Part shown: piece after piece, positions 8,386 through 17,320 of the stretch
How the letters are laid out: each line of letters begins with the position of its first letter
Position numbering within the stretch: position 1 is the stretch's first letter
NCBI RefSeq assembly: GCF_009650765.1
Contig: NZ_CP045740.1
Location: 8,098,001-8,162,000, forward strand
From: Streptomyces sp. SUK 48
GTDB taxonomy: Bacteria; Actinomycetota; Actinomycetes; Streptomycetales; Streptomycetaceae
Reading direction: 5' to 3'
Length of the DNA stretch: 64,000 nucleotides
The notes under the pieces: model-generated
What the model saw: only the letters and a program-made list of their open reading frames with translations
The model's database searches: none
What the model was told of the DNA's origin: nothing
Translations under genes and position numbers: made by a program

Positions 8386-9594
8386 GTGAATGCCGCTGAA
8401 CCGTTTTCGTCCGCGGAGAGCCGACTGCGGGCCGTGCCGCCCCACGCGCTCGTCGCCACCGCCGCGACCCTCCTGGCCGAGGATTTCGGCGCCGAGGAGG
8501 TCACCCTGCTCCTCGCCGACTACGGCCTGACCGCCCTGCAGCCGATCACGCACCTGCCGTACACCAGCGAGCCGGTCTCCGCGCACGACGGACCGGCCGG
8601 CACCGCGTTCACCGGCCAGGCGCCGGTGGTCGAGCTCATCGCCGGCACCACCGCGGAACGGGTGCACCTGCCCATCACCGTCCGGGGCGACCGGCTCGGC
8701 GTCCTGTCCGTCGGCCTACCCGCCGCCTCCGCCGACCCGGCGGCGATCCTCCGGCTCGGCGAGTTCGCCACGGCTCTCGGGCACGAGATCACCGTCGCGG
8801 GCCGGGACACCGACCTGTATCTGCAAGCCCGCCGTACCCGCCGCCTCACCCTCGCCGCCGAGATGCAGTGGCAGCTCCTGCCGGGACGAGGCTGCGCCCG
8901 CCGGGAGTACATCATCGGCGCACACCTGGAACCCGCCTACGCCGTCGGCGGTGACAACTTCGACTGGTCCACCAGCGCCGACCACCTCGACCTCACGGTG
9001 ACCGACGGCATGGGCCAGGGCATCGACGCCTCCTTGCTCACGAACCTCGCCGTGAGCGCCCTGCGCAACGCCCGCCGCGCCGGTCTCGACCTCGCCGACC
9101 AGGCCGCGCTCGCGGACCAGGCCGTGTACGCCCAGTACGGCGGCAAGGTGTACGCCGCCACGCTGCTGCTCCGCTTCGACCTGGACACCGGACTCGTGCA
9201 CGCCGTCGACGCCGGTTCCCCTCAGCTCTACCGCCTGCGCGACTCCGGCATCGAACTGATCGAGCTGGAAGCGCAGCTACCGCTGGGCATGTTCGAGGAA
9301 ACCCCGTACGACGAGCAGACCTTCGAGGTGGAACCGGGTGACCGCCTGGTCGCCATCAGTACCGGTGTGCACGGCACCCGCTCGGCGACCGGAGACGTCT
9401 TCGGGGAGCGCGTCCTGCGGCAGATCCTGGGCGCGACCCGGCAGACCCCTGCCCACGAGACGGCACGCGCGATCGTCGCCGGACTGATCGAACACTTCGG
9501 CAGCAAGGACCTCGTCTCGGACGCCGCGGTGATCTGTCTCGACTGGCAGGGCAGGGTCATCGACACGGCTCGTCCGACGTCCGCGGGCCTCTGA
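8386..9594 (+). CDS. GAF-like and SpoIIE/PP2C-type protein phosphatase, paralogue 2
   Basis: Close paralogue of the product at 4067-5263: same length, the same LTLAAEMQWQLLPGR linker and GDNFDWST motif, and the same LPLGMFEET segment. Unlike paralogue 1 it retains the acidic metal ligand in TDGMGQG, so it is probably the catalytically competent copy. An N-terminal sensor-like region covers about 1-150 and the PP2C domain about 160-395. GTG at 8386 is preferred because GGGAGG at 8371-8376 gives normal spacing; GTG at 8377 would be directly abutting it. Its 3' end faces the MarR gene at 9606 with an 11-nt gap. Confidence 0.86.
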   Translation: MNAAEPFSSAESRLRAVPPHALVATAATLLAEDFGAEEVTLLLADYGLTALQPITHLPYTSEPVSAHDGPAGTAFTGQAPVVELIAGTTAERVHLPITVRGDRLGVLSVGLPAASADPAAILRLGEFATALGHEITVAGRDTDLYLQARRTRRLTLAAEMQWQLLPGRGCARREYIIGAHLEPAYAVGGDNFDWSTSADHLDLTVTDGMGQGIDASLLTNLAVSALRNARRAGLDLADQAALADQAVYAQYGGKVYAATLLLRFDLDTGLVHAVDAGSPQLYRLRDSGIELIELEAQLPLGMFEETPYDEQTFEVEPGDRLVAISTGVHGTRSATGDVFGERVLRQILGATRQTPAHETARAIVAGLIEHFGSKDLVSDAAVICLDWQGRVIDTARPTSAGL

Positions 9595-9605
9595 TCGCGG
9601 GCTCG

Positions 9606-10121
9606 TCATCCCGCGTCCGGTGACCCTCCCGGAGACAACGGCGCGCTGCTGAGAGCGACCAGAAGCGCTTTCATGCCGCGGCTCAGCGCCGCCCGTTCCG
9701 TCGGCTCCATGGCCGTCAGGGCGATCGTCAGCGCCTGGGTCCGCCGCTCCGCCACGTCGTCCAGCACCCGGCGTCCCGGCACGGTGAGGTGCAGGCGGAC
9801 CTCGCGCCGCTTCTCCGGGTGCAGCGCGCGATCCAGCAGGCCCGCCGCCTCCAGCCGGTCGCACAGCCGGCTCGCCGTGGGGAGCCCGATGTCCAGCCGC
9901 TCGGCCAGCGCGGTGAGATTCAGCCCTGGTGCCGCGTCGAGCGCCCGCAGAGCCCGCAACTGGTGCAGGGACAGGCGCAGGGCCGCCTCCTGCGCGGCCA
10001 GCGACCACAGGTTCGTGAGACTCTCCACGGCCTCGGCGATTTCCAGCGCAACGGCGTTCGCGCGAACGTCCGGTCCCTCCACACGATCGCCGCCAGCGTC
10101 GTCGAGCCTGGTCACGAACAC
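9606..10121 (-). CDS. MarR-family transcriptional regulator (second of a pair)
   Basis: 171-residue winged-helix regulator, similar in pattern to that at 3459-3944 (compare LAERLDIGLPTASRLCDRLEAAGL with LSDALASTPPSTSRLCDRLIAAGL). Helix-turn-helix about residues 70-95, wing RREVRLHLTVPG. It is convergent with the second GAF-PP2C gene. The two MarR/PP2C pairs enclose the rsbRSTX operon from both sides, which suggests a duplicated regulatory unit controlling the same stress circuit. Confidence 0.87.
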   Translation of the reverse strand: MFVTRLDDAGGDRVEGPDVRANAVALEIAEAVESLTNLWSLAAQEAALRLSLHQLRALRALDAAPGLNLTALAERLDIGLPTASRLCDRLEAAGLLDRALHPEKRREVRLHLTVPGRRVLDDVAERRTQALTIALTAMEPTERAALSRGMKALLVALSSAPLSPGGSPDAG

Positions 10122-10339
10122 ATCGCTTTCAGTGAGTTCCGTGTGCTGCCGAGAGAATCCTCATGCAATCGCTGTACCCGAAGACACGGGGTACACGCAG
10201 GTCCCGTGGCGACCGGCACCGTTCGTACACGAGGCGCTCTCTCTTCGCGTCGAACACACGTCCCGGGAGTCGCTCGGCCGGGGTTCAGGGCGTCCGTTCA
10301 TACCGCGGACGTGCGGGTGCGCGGCGATGATCCCCGCCT

Positions 10340-11305
10340 TCACCTGACGGACCCGTTCGTCGTGTCCGCCGCGCACCCGGAAGACTCGTGCGGATGACCC
10401 GCGTGGGGTGGCTGATCCTCGTGGTCCCGCTTCGCCAGTTCGACGTTGAACTGAGCGCCCGCCAGGAGGGCGAGGTTGGCCAGCCACAGCCAGATCAGGA
10501 ATATCACCGCTCCGGCCAGGGAGCCGTAGAGGCGGTGGTACGTGTTCGCGTGCGAGGCGTAGACGGTGAAACCGAAGGAGGCCGACAGCACCAGTACGAT
10601 CGCCAGGCCGCCACCCGGAGCCATTCTGCGCAACGGACGCGACGGTGCCGGACCCGAGCGGTAGAGCACCAGGACCAGGGCGACGGCCACCATCGCCAGC
10701 GCGGGCCAGCGCAGCGCGTCCCACGCGGCCTGCGGAACGGTCCCCATGTCCAGTGCCCGGCCCATGCTGCGCGCCAGGCTGCCGCTCACCAGCAGAGCGA
10801 ACGTCGTGATCAGGAGGGACGCGAGCAGGACGAGCACCGTGATGATGATGCGAGGAGCGGTCCGCCACACCGGCCGGTGCGCACTGACGTGGTGCATGGC
10901 GTGCAGGGCCCGGCGGAAGACGCTCAGGTAGCTGGAGCCCGACCACAGCGCCCCCGTCGCGCCGAAGAAGAGCAGCAGCCAGGCCGCGGTCGACTGGCCG
11001 GCCAACTGCAGCAGGACGTCCCGCAGCAGGCCACGGGACTCGGCGGGGACCATCCCCGTGAGCCGGTCGATCACCTCGGGTTTCGCCGTGGGCATGGTGA
11101 GCCCCAGCACCGACAGAAGCACGAGAAGGACGGGGAACAGTGCGAGGACCGCGTAGTAGGTCAGGGCGGCGGCCCAGTCCGTCACGTCGTCGTTCCAGAT
11201 GGAGACGGGCGTCCGGCGCAGAGCGGCCCACCACTGGTACGTTCTGCCGCCGCTCTCGCCCGGGCGGCCGTCCGCTTCTTCCGGGACGGTGATCCTGTCC
11301 GACAT
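10340..11305 (-). CDS. YihY/BrkB-family integral membrane protein, copy 1
   Basis: 321-residue polytopic membrane protein of unknown biochemical function. The N-terminus has the family signature ALRRTPVSIWNDDVTDWAAALTYYAVLALFP, here seen as WNDDVTDWAAALTYY followed by about six transmembrane segments, and the C-terminal VIFLIWLWLANLALLAGAQFN pattern. The hydrophilic tail ends in a His-rich stretch. The start at ATG 11305 (MSDRITVPEE) is selected; the frame is open far upstream, but that portion is Arg/Pro/Gly-rich and not protein-like. A second copy (31588-32502) is linked to the Asp23/AmaP cluster. Confidence 0.88.
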   Translation of the reverse strand: MSDRITVPEEADGRPGESGGRTYQWWAALRRTPVSIWNDDVTDWAAALTYYAVLALFPVLLVLLSVLGLTMPTAKPEVIDRLTGMVPAESRGLLRDVLLQLAGQSTAAWLLLFFGATGALWSGSSYLSVFRRALHAMHHVSAHRPVWRTAPRIIITVLVLLASLLITTFALLVSGSLARSMGRALDMGTVPQAAWDALRWPALAMVAVALVLVLYRSGPAPSRPLRRMAPGGGLAIVLVLSASFGFTVYASHANTYHRLYGSLAGAVIFLIWLWLANLALLAGAQFNVELAKRDHEDQPPHAGHPHESSGCAADTTNGSVR

Positions 11306-11755
11306 CCTCGTCGATCCTGTCCTTCCAGACGCGGATGATGTGCGCACAGAGCCTCTACCCGACCGTTGGCCAGTGATGTGCCCCCGTTTCGGTGACCATG
11401 GCGAAGGCCGTGCACGTCGGTACGGCACCGGACCCGTCTGTCGTTCACGACCAGGATTTCTTCGAAGGGAGATGTCTCGTGTGTCGGAGCCGCGGCACGG
11501 CGAGAGAGTGGAGCCCGTAGGGGTGTGCGGCCTTGCGCCGGGACCGGCATGCGCCGGCCACGGCCCCGTACATCGATGTGCGTCTCTGGCCGGAGACCGA
11601 GACCCGGCACGCAGCCGTCGCGGGGATCGCTGCCGTTTATGCCGGTGGGGTCCTCGGACACCGGGGGCCACGGGAGTCACGGCCACGTCGGCGGCGCCGG
11701 AGGGGACCAGCTGGGCCCGGGCGCCGAGGTCCAGGGCGCCCGCCGGCCGCGGTCG

Positions 11756-11944
11756 ATGATCACTCGGCTGCCGGGGGAGCCCGTGACGGTGCTGTACGAC
11801 GGCCCGAACGGCGCGCTCGCCTTCACCGGTGCCGTGGTCCGGGACGGCGACGCGTACGAGGCGTACCACCCCTGGGCGATCCCGCGCCGCAAGGACCCCG
11901 TCTTCCCCGAGGCGGAGTGCTCGGACCGACGCGTCCTTCCGTAG
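11756..11944 (+). CDS. Possible small hypothetical protein
   Basis: A 62-residue frame with protein-like composition (VTVLYDGPNGALAFTGAVV, then EAYHPWAIPRRKDPVF). I do not recognise it. The ATG at 11756 has no clear ribosome-binding site. It may be a fragment. The surrounding stretch 11306-12278 (between YihY and the MFS gene) holds, besides this frame, a tandem repeat at 11962-12022 and two palindromes near 12104-12140, and otherwise nothing I can support. Confidence 0.25.
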   Translation: MITRLPGEPVTVLYDGPNGALAFTGAVVRDGDAYEAYHPWAIPRRKDPVFPEAECSDRRVLP

Positions 11945-11961
11945 CTCGGCGACGGCTGCCC

Positions 11962-12022
11962 CGGCGTTCCTCCGACCCACTCGGCGTTCCTCCGACCCAC
12001 TCGGCGGTCCTTCGCACCCACT
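11962..12022. repeat. Three tandem copies of a 20-bp unit
   Basis: CGGCGTTCCTCCGACCCACT occurs twice exactly (11962-11981, 11982-12001), followed by a diverged third copy ending at 12022. Non-coding as far as can be seen. Confidence 0.75.
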
Positions 12023-12103
12023 CCGCACAAGCCTCGGCCTGCGCGGTGCCGCCCGGACGAGACGCGCGGGCCCAACTCCCTTGACACCTCAACCAGTTCG
12101 ACG

Positions 12104-12140
12104 CTCGGCACGCCGAGTGAAGCGGGACCAACCAAGGTTG
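12104..12140. promoter_or_regulatory. Two adjacent palindromes upstream of the MFS exporter gene
   Basis: CTCGGC-AC-GCCGAG at 12104-12117 and CAACC-AA-GGTTG at 12129-12140 lie about 140-175 nt before the exporter start. Either could be an operator. No regulator gene directly abuts this end; the AraC-type gene at the other end of the exporter is a candidate. Confidence 0.35.
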
Positions 12141-12278
12141 TCCGCTGCGCGACATCAGCTGTCCAGGTAAGCCGTTCCCGTCAGCCCCGCCGGTCCCTAG
12201 CGTGGCTGATGCGGCGCCGGCCCGCTCTTCGCGCTCTCGCCGTATCCACCTCGATTCCCATTCCCCGAAGGGGGATTC

Positions 12279-13910
12279 ATGTCCCTGACCGAGACGACCA
12301 CGCGTGGGACGCCACCCGCCGGCGCGCCATCCGGCCGGCCCCGGACCGTGCTGTTCCTCGTCTGCGTCGCGATCTTCATGCTGATGCTCGACGCGACCGT
12401 CGTCACCGCCGCGCTCGCCGGTATTCGCGCACACTTCAACGCCTCCATCGACGCGTTGCAGTGGGTCGTCGACGCCTACTCGATCCCGCTCGCCGGCTTC
12501 ATGCTCACCTTCGCCACGCTCGGGGACCGGTTCGGGCGCAAGCGGATGTTCCTGACCGGGATGGCGGTCTTCACCGTCGCGTCCCTGGCGCTGACCCTGG
12601 TCGGCACCATCGTGGAACTCGACGTCCTGCGGGCGGTCCAAGGTGTCGGCGCCGCCATGCTCTTCGCCACCGCGTTGCCGCTGCTGTCGGTCGCGTTCCC
12701 CGAGCCGGCCCCGCGGGCGAAGGCGATCGGCGTCTACGGCGCGGTGATGGCGGGGGCAACCGTGCTCGGCCCGGTCATCGGCGGCGTGCTCGTCACCGAG
12801 TTCGGCTGGCGCGCGATCTTCACCGTCAATCTGCCGATCGGCGCCGCGGTCCTGGTCCTGGCCGCGTTGTGGATGCCCGAGCCACCGCGAACTCGCGGCC
12901 GTCGAGCGGACGGCCTCGGCTCGCTGCTGCTCACCGGCGGCCTGGTGGCCGGGGTGTTCGCGGTGACCCGCAGCAGCGCGCTCGGCTGGACGTCGTCGTC
13001 CGTGATCGCACTGCTGGTCACCGCGGCCGCGCTGCTGTCCGGCTTTCTGGCCTGGCAGGTACGAGGCGCGAAGCACCCCTTGCTCGACATCGCCATGGCG
13101 CGCAAGCCCGGCTTCGCCGGTACCGCGATCGTGTCGGTCGGGCACATGGCCACGCTGATGGCGGCGACCACCTACCTGTCCCTGTTCCTGATCGGCACGC
13201 TCGGCTACACCCCCCTCCAGATGGGTCTACGCGTGATTCCGATCAGCATCGGCGCGATGATCGCCGCGCCGCTGACCGCGATGCTCGCCAAGAGGCTGCC
13301 GATCTCGGTCTCGCTCACGGCCACCATGGCACTGGTCGCCGCGGGCATGTTCCTGCTCGGCGGGTTCACCGGCCATGACAGCTGGACCTACTTTCTCCCC
13401 GGTGAGATCGTCGGCGGCGTCGGCCTCGGCGCGATCACCGCGGCCAACCAGGCCGCGTCACTGACCTTCGCCTCTCAGGAGAACGCCGGCATGGCCAGCG
13501 CGACCTTCGGCACGCTCCGGCAGGTCGGCATGGCCGTCGGCATCGCCGGGCTCGGCTCGGTGTTCAGCCACGTCGCCCGGGAGAAGGCCGCCTCCGGGCT
13601 CGCGACGCTCCCCGAGGCCGGTTCACTGCCCCAGGACCTGAAGCAAGAGTTCGTTCATCAACTCGGGGCGGCCTCCGGCCGTCAGGCGGTCGCGATGGTG
13701 CCGCCGCAGTTCCGCGACAGCGTGCCCGCCCTCACCCGCGTCGCCGACCACGCGTCGATCGACGCGCTGAACTCCGTGGCGACCCTGGCCACGGTCGTCG
13801 CGGTGGTCACCGTACTTCTCGCGGTCATCGCCTTCGCCGTCGACCGGGGCCGAGCGGTACGACGGATGCCCGGGCGGCGAGCGGCCGGGCGGCGGCTCAC
13901 CGGGGCGTGA
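12279..13910 (+). CDS. MFS drug/proton antiporter of the DHA2 (14-TM, EmrB/QacA) type
   Basis: 543-residue proton-driven exporter in the cytoplasmic membrane. Motif D1-like VCVAIFMLMLDATVV lies in the first transmembrane helix, motif A appears as GDRFGRKRMF, and motif C-like GPVIGGVL is in helix 5. Fourteen hydrophobic segments fit the length. ATG at 12279 follows AAGGGGG. Its 3' end overlaps by 14 nt the convergent AraC-type regulator gene. Substrate unknown; related Streptomyces proteins export antibiotics. Confidence 0.93.
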   Translation: MSLTETTTRGTPPAGAPSGRPRTVLFLVCVAIFMLMLDATVVTAALAGIRAHFNASIDALQWVVDAYSIPLAGFMLTFATLGDRFGRKRMFLTGMAVFTVASLALTLVGTIVELDVLRAVQGVGAAMLFATALPLLSVAFPEPAPRAKAIGVYGAVMAGATVLGPVIGGVLVTEFGWRAIFTVNLPIGAAVLVLAALWMPEPPRTRGRRADGLGSLLLTGGLVAGVFAVTRSSALGWTSSSVIALLVTAAALLSGFLAWQVRGAKHPLLDIAMARKPGFAGTAIVSVGHMATLMAATTYLSLFLIGTLGYTPLQMGLRVIPISIGAMIAAPLTAMLAKRLPISVSLTATMALVAAGMFLLGGFTGHDSWTYFLPGEIVGGVGLGAITAANQAASLTFASQENAGMASATFGTLRQVGMAVGIAGLGSVFSHVAREKAASGLATLPEAGSLPQDLKQEFVHQLGAASGRQAVAMVPPQFRDSVPALTRVADHASIDALNSVATLATVVAVVTVLLAVIAFAVDRGRAVRRMPGRRAAGRRLTGA

Positions 13911-14709
13911 CGCCGGACTCGGCACTGCTCGCGGCGAAGTACGCGGCGGGAGTGGTGCCGATCTCCCGGCGGAACGCCGCGATGAAGGCACTCGCGGTCC
14001 TGTACCCGACCGCGCGGGCGACCCGTGCGACCGGTTGCCCGGTGCCCAGCAGGGGCAGCGCCGCGTCGAGCCGCTGCAAGGTCCGCCAACTCGCGAAGCT
14101 CACCCCGGTCTCGGCGCGGAACCGGCGCGAGAGGGTGCGTGGCGAGGCACCGACCTCGCGGCCCCAGTCCTCCAGGTCTCGCGAGTCGGCTGGGTCCTGA
14201 CGCAGTGCCAGCGCGATCCGCAGCGCCAGCGGGTCGGTGGGGAGGACGACCGCGAGGGTGGTGACCGGCACCGGCCTCATCAGGTCCCACAGCACAGCGG
14301 TGGCCCGGGCGCGGCGGTTCGTGGCATCCGGAGCGTCGCCGAGATCCGCGAGGTGGGACAGCAGCGGTCCCACCAGCCCGGAGGCGTCGAGCACGGTCGG
14401 GGAATCCCAGCCGTGCGGGCAGTCACCCGGTTCGAAGTACACCGAGAGCATCGAGCTCGACGAACCCGGAAGGACCGCGTGCTCCACTTGGCCTGGAATC
14501 CACAGCGCACGCGATCGCTGCACGACCCAGCGGAACCCGCCCACCTCCAGCGTCAGCAGGCCGGTCGGTGCCCAGGCCAACTGGTGCTGCGGATGGCTGT
14601 GCGACGGCAGACCGGTCCCGGCCGCGAGCGGGATCACGATGCTCGCTCGCGCCTCGTAACTGATGCTGATACGCCCCCGACTGCTCACGGGCCGCAACTC
14701 TACTGTCAC
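13897..14709 (-). CDS. AraC-family regulator with N-terminal cupin domain
   Basis: 270-residue protein. Residues about 20-110 form an AraC-type cupin sensor (HSHPQHQLAWAPTG is the usual His-rich strand). The C-terminal 100 residues carry two helix-turn-helix motifs (GREVGASPRTLSRRFRAET and ARAVGYRTASAFIAAFRRE). It overlaps the convergent MFS gene by 14 nt, a frequent arrangement in which the regulator controls its neighbouring exporter. Confidence 0.9.
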   Translation of the reverse strand: MTVELRPVSSRGRISISYEARASIVIPLAAGTGLPSHSHPQHQLAWAPTGLLTLEVGGFRWVVQRSRALWIPGQVEHAVLPGSSSSMLSVYFEPGDCPHGWDSPTVLDASGLVGPLLSHLADLGDAPDATNRRARATAVLWDLMRPVPVTTLAVVLPTDPLALRIALALRQDPADSRDLEDWGREVGASPRTLSRRFRAETGVSFASWRTLQRLDAALPLLGTGQPVARVARAVGYRTASAFIAAFRREIGTTPAAYFAASSAESGVTPR

Positions 14710-14908
14710 CTACGGACGGCGGCTTGAACCTGCCCTGCCCGCCTCCGGGAGATCTGGTGGCCGGCGCACCCGATGACGCGACGTCAGCTTTCGCCCGCCG
14801 GAGGCGGACTGCCCGCCGCTCCTCCTCCACGAGTCCGGCCGGCCCGCCGTGGAGGTGGGACGGCCCGACCCTTCGAAAGCGCCGGAACCGGCGCGACTAC
14901 CGCCTTGG

Positions 14909-15745
14909 ATGGTCCGCATGCCACACGTGGCCTCGCTCTCGTACTTCCCCGTCAAGGGAGCCGCCGCTACCCACCCCGACCAGGCCGTGCTGACCGCGGC
15001 CGGGCTCGCACACGACCGCAGCTTCATGGTCACCAGCCCCGAGGGCGTCTTCCGCACCCAGCGCCGTGACCCCCGTCTGGCCCTTGTGCGACCCACCATC
15101 GACCCCAGTGGCGAGCTGATGACCCTGCGAGCCGACGGCCTGCCACCACTCGACCTGGCCGTGGACACCACAGGCCCCCGCCGCCCGGTGGAACTGTTCG
15201 GGCAGCCCTTCCACGGCATCGACCAGGGAGACGACGCCGCCCGGTGGCTGTCCGAGTGCCTGCGTGCCCCGAGCCGCCTGTTCCGGGTGCCACCCGAGCA
15301 CGCCCGGCTCACGGACGGCCGCGTGCCCGGCACCTCCGGCTACGCCGACAGCTGCGCGCTGCATCTCCTGTCCCGCGCCACCCTGGACCTGCTCGGCAAG
15401 AAGCTCGCCGACCACGGCGGCCCCGCCGTGCCGGCGGACCGCTTCCGGGCCAACCTGGTCATCGGCGGCTGGGACGAACCCCACACCGAGGACCGCGCCC
15501 ACCGCATCACGATCGCCGGCGCCGAACTCGGCTACGCCAAACCGGCGATCCGCTGCGCCGTCGTCCTGGTCGACCAGTGCGGCGGCCGACGCGACGGCCC
15601 CGAGCCGCTGCGCACACTGGCCGGCTACCGACGGGCCGCGGCGGGCGGAGTCGCGTTCGGAGTGAAGTACGCGGTGCTGCACCCGGGCCGGATCCGCGTC
15701 GGCGACCAGGTGACCGTCACCGCCTGGGGGCAGAGCGAGGTCTGA
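14909..15745 (+). CDS. MOSC-domain protein with N-terminal beta-barrel
   Basis: Molybdenum-cofactor-sulfurase C-terminal family protein, about 278 residues. The N-terminal beta-barrel (HVASLSYFPVKG, then LAHDRSFMV) is followed by the MOSC domain. The conserved Cys of the family is in IRCAVVLVDQ, although the usual D-x-x-T-G after it is changed to DQCGG. Family members include amidoxime-reducing/N-hydroxylated-substrate enzymes (YcbX, YiiM, mARC-like); the substrate cannot be read from the sequence. ATG 14909 or ATG 14918 are both possible starts. Confidence 0.85.
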   Translation: MVRMPHVASLSYFPVKGAAATHPDQAVLTAAGLAHDRSFMVTSPEGVFRTQRRDPRLALVRPTIDPSGELMTLRADGLPPLDLAVDTTGPRRPVELFGQPFHGIDQGDDAARWLSECLRAPSRLFRVPPEHARLTDGRVPGTSGYADSCALHLLSRATLDLLGKKLADHGGPAVPADRFRANLVIGGWDEPHTEDRAHRITIAGAELGYAKPAIRCAVVLVDQCGGRRDGPEPLRTLAGYRRAAAGGVAFGVKYAVLHPGRIRVGDQVTVTAWGQSEV

Positions 15746-15849
15746 CGCGGACACACGAGCGCGCGACAGCGCCACCTTCCGACGCAAGCCCCGGCCTGCG
15801 CTGTCCAGTTGCCCGAAATCCGACAGGCGGGACACCGGTCGATCCCCTC

Positions 15850-15865
15850 TTGCTCGGGCGAGCAA
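15850..15865. promoter_or_regulatory. Palindromic operator candidate for the TetR gene, site 1
   Basis: TTGCTC-GGGC-GAGCAA is a perfect 6-bp-arm palindrome 20 nt before the TetR start codon. Its half-site TTGCT recurs as site 2 (15880-15895), making autoregulation likely. Confidence 0.65.
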
Positions 15866-15879
15866 ACGCCGCTACGGTA

Positions 15880-15895
15880 TTGCTCATGCAAGCAA
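15880..15895. promoter_or_regulatory. Operator candidate for the TetR gene, site 2, over the start codon
   Basis: TTGCT-CATGCA-AGCAA shares half-sites with site 1 and straddles the ATG at 15886. Centre-to-centre spacing between the two sites is 30 bp, about three helical turns. Confidence 0.6.
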
Positions 15896-16527
15896 GAAAC
15901 AGCGCGGACAAGCAAGGAGCTACGGGGCGGGCGAGATCCTTCACGGAGACGGGCCGCCGTGCCCAGATCGTCGCCGCGGCCATCGACGTGATCGCCGAAG
16001 TCGGCTACCAGCGGGCCTCGTTCGCGAAGATCGCGCAGCGTGCGGGGCTGAGCAGCACGGGGATGATCTCCTACCACTTCGACGGACGGGACGACCTCAT
16101 GCGCGAGGTCGTCGCCGAGGCGATGCGGGTCGCGGACGGCTACCTGCGGCCCCGGATCGAGGCCCACGAGAGCTACGCGGCCCGGCTGCGCACCTCCATC
16201 GAGGGCAACCTCGACCTGCTCGCCGAATACCCGAACCACCTCGCGGCGATCGGCGAGGTCCTGGGCAACCTGCGCGGCGGCGACCCCGGCATGGTCGCGT
16301 TCACGGAAGGGATGGAGAAGATCCTCGCCTTCCAGGTCGAGCAGATCCGCAAGGGACAGGCGGCGGGCGAGTTCGGCGATTTCGACCCGTGGGTGATGAT
16401 GCGGGCGATCCGCGCCGCGATCGACGACGTGGTGCGCCGCGCCGGCCAAGAGCCCGGCCTCGACGCGCGCGCAATCGGCCGCGAACTCGCCGATCTGTTC
16501 GACCGCGCCACCAGAAAAACGCCCTGA
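15886..16527 (+). CDS. TetR/AcrR-family repressor
   Basis: 213-residue regulator. The helix-turn-helix covers about residues 30-75 (SFAKIAQRAGLSSTGMISYHF), and the rest is an all-helical ligand domain without recognisable ligand motif. It heads an apparent operon with a membrane protein and a flavin monooxygenase. Two palindromes with shared TTGCT half-sites at 15850-15895 surround its promoter and start codon. Likely role: repressing itself and the downstream monooxygenase until an aromatic substrate or drug is present; this is inference from layout. Confidence 0.92.
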   Translation: MQARNSADKQGATGRARSFTETGRRAQIVAAAIDVIAEVGYQRASFAKIAQRAGLSSTGMISYHFDGRDDLMREVVAEAMRVADGYLRPRIEAHESYAARLRTSIEGNLDLLAEYPNHLAAIGEVLGNLRGGDPGMVAFTEGMEKILAFQVEQIRKGQAAGEFGDFDPWVMMRAIRAAIDDVVRRAGQEPGLDARAIGRELADLFDRATRKTP

Positions 16528-16595
16528 CCACCAGCGCGATACGCACCGGGGGACGACAGCATGACCATCGACACGACGTTCACGGGGGACACACC

Positions 16596-17312
16596 ATGGA
16601 CACCAGCCAGGCATCGCAGACCGGCCCGAACCCGGCCACCGAGGCCGCCACCGCACAGGGCCGGGCCGCCGCGGCCGCGGAGGCCCGGCGCCGTACCACC
16701 GCGCTGCGCCGGCAGATCGGCGCCCAGTTGCTCTTCGAACTGGTTCTGCCGATCGGCTCGTACTACGGACTGCGCGCCGCCGGCACCGGCCAGTGGCTCG
16801 CGCTGGTCGCAAGCGGTCTGATGCTGGTGCCGTGGATCGTCTACGGCATCGTGCGGCAGCGCCGCGTGAACGCGATGGCCCTGTTCTCGCTGAGTCTGGT
16901 GGTCATCGCCACCCTGCTGTCCATGGTCACCGGCAGCCCGCGGGTGCTGAACCTGCGGGACAGCTGGATCACCGCCGCGATCGGCTGCTGGGTGCTGGGC
17001 ACCTTGTTCACGCGGCGGCCGTTCATCATGACCTCCTCGCGCGGCATCGTCATCGCCAAGGTCGGCGAGGTCGGCCTGGCCGAGTGGGAGGCGCGATGGG
17101 ACACCGAGCCGGCGTTCCGCCACCACCTTCGCGTGCTCACCTTCGTGTGGGGCGCGGTCTTCCTGCTCGACGCCGTGCTGCGCGTCGTACTCGTGTACAC
17201 GATCTCGGTGGACGCCTTCCCGCTGACCAGCACCCTGCTCTGGCTGGCGATGCTCGGGACCCTGATCGGCTTCCACAACTGGTACGTCACCCGCAACGGC
17301 CTGAAGGTCTGA
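16596..17312 (+). CDS. VC0807-like integral membrane protein
   Basis: 238 residues with an Ala/Arg-rich cytoplasmic start followed by about six membrane segments. The segment QLLFELVLPIGSYYGLRAAG matches the N-terminal pattern of VC0807-family membrane proteins, which have no known biochemical function. GGGGGACACACC precedes the ATG at 16596. It lies 68 nt after the TetR gene and 8 nt before the monooxygenase, so the three are probably co-transcribed. Confidence 0.8.
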   Translation: MDTSQASQTGPNPATEAATAQGRAAAAAEARRRTTALRRQIGAQLLFELVLPIGSYYGLRAAGTGQWLALVASGLMLVPWIVYGIVRQRRVNAMALFSLSLVVIATLLSMVTGSPRVLNLRDSWITAAIGCWVLGTLFTRRPFIMTSSRGIVIAKVGEVGLAEWEARWDTEPAFRHHLRVLTFVWGAVFLLDAVLRVVLVYTISVDAFPLTSTLLWLAMLGTLIGFHNWYVTRNGLKV

Positions 17313-17320
17313 GGCCAACC

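Noticed and set aside
11306..12028. N-terminal extension of the YihY copy 1 frame
   Set aside because: Arg/Pro/Gly-rich with tandem repeat DNA; family signature begins after ATG 11305.
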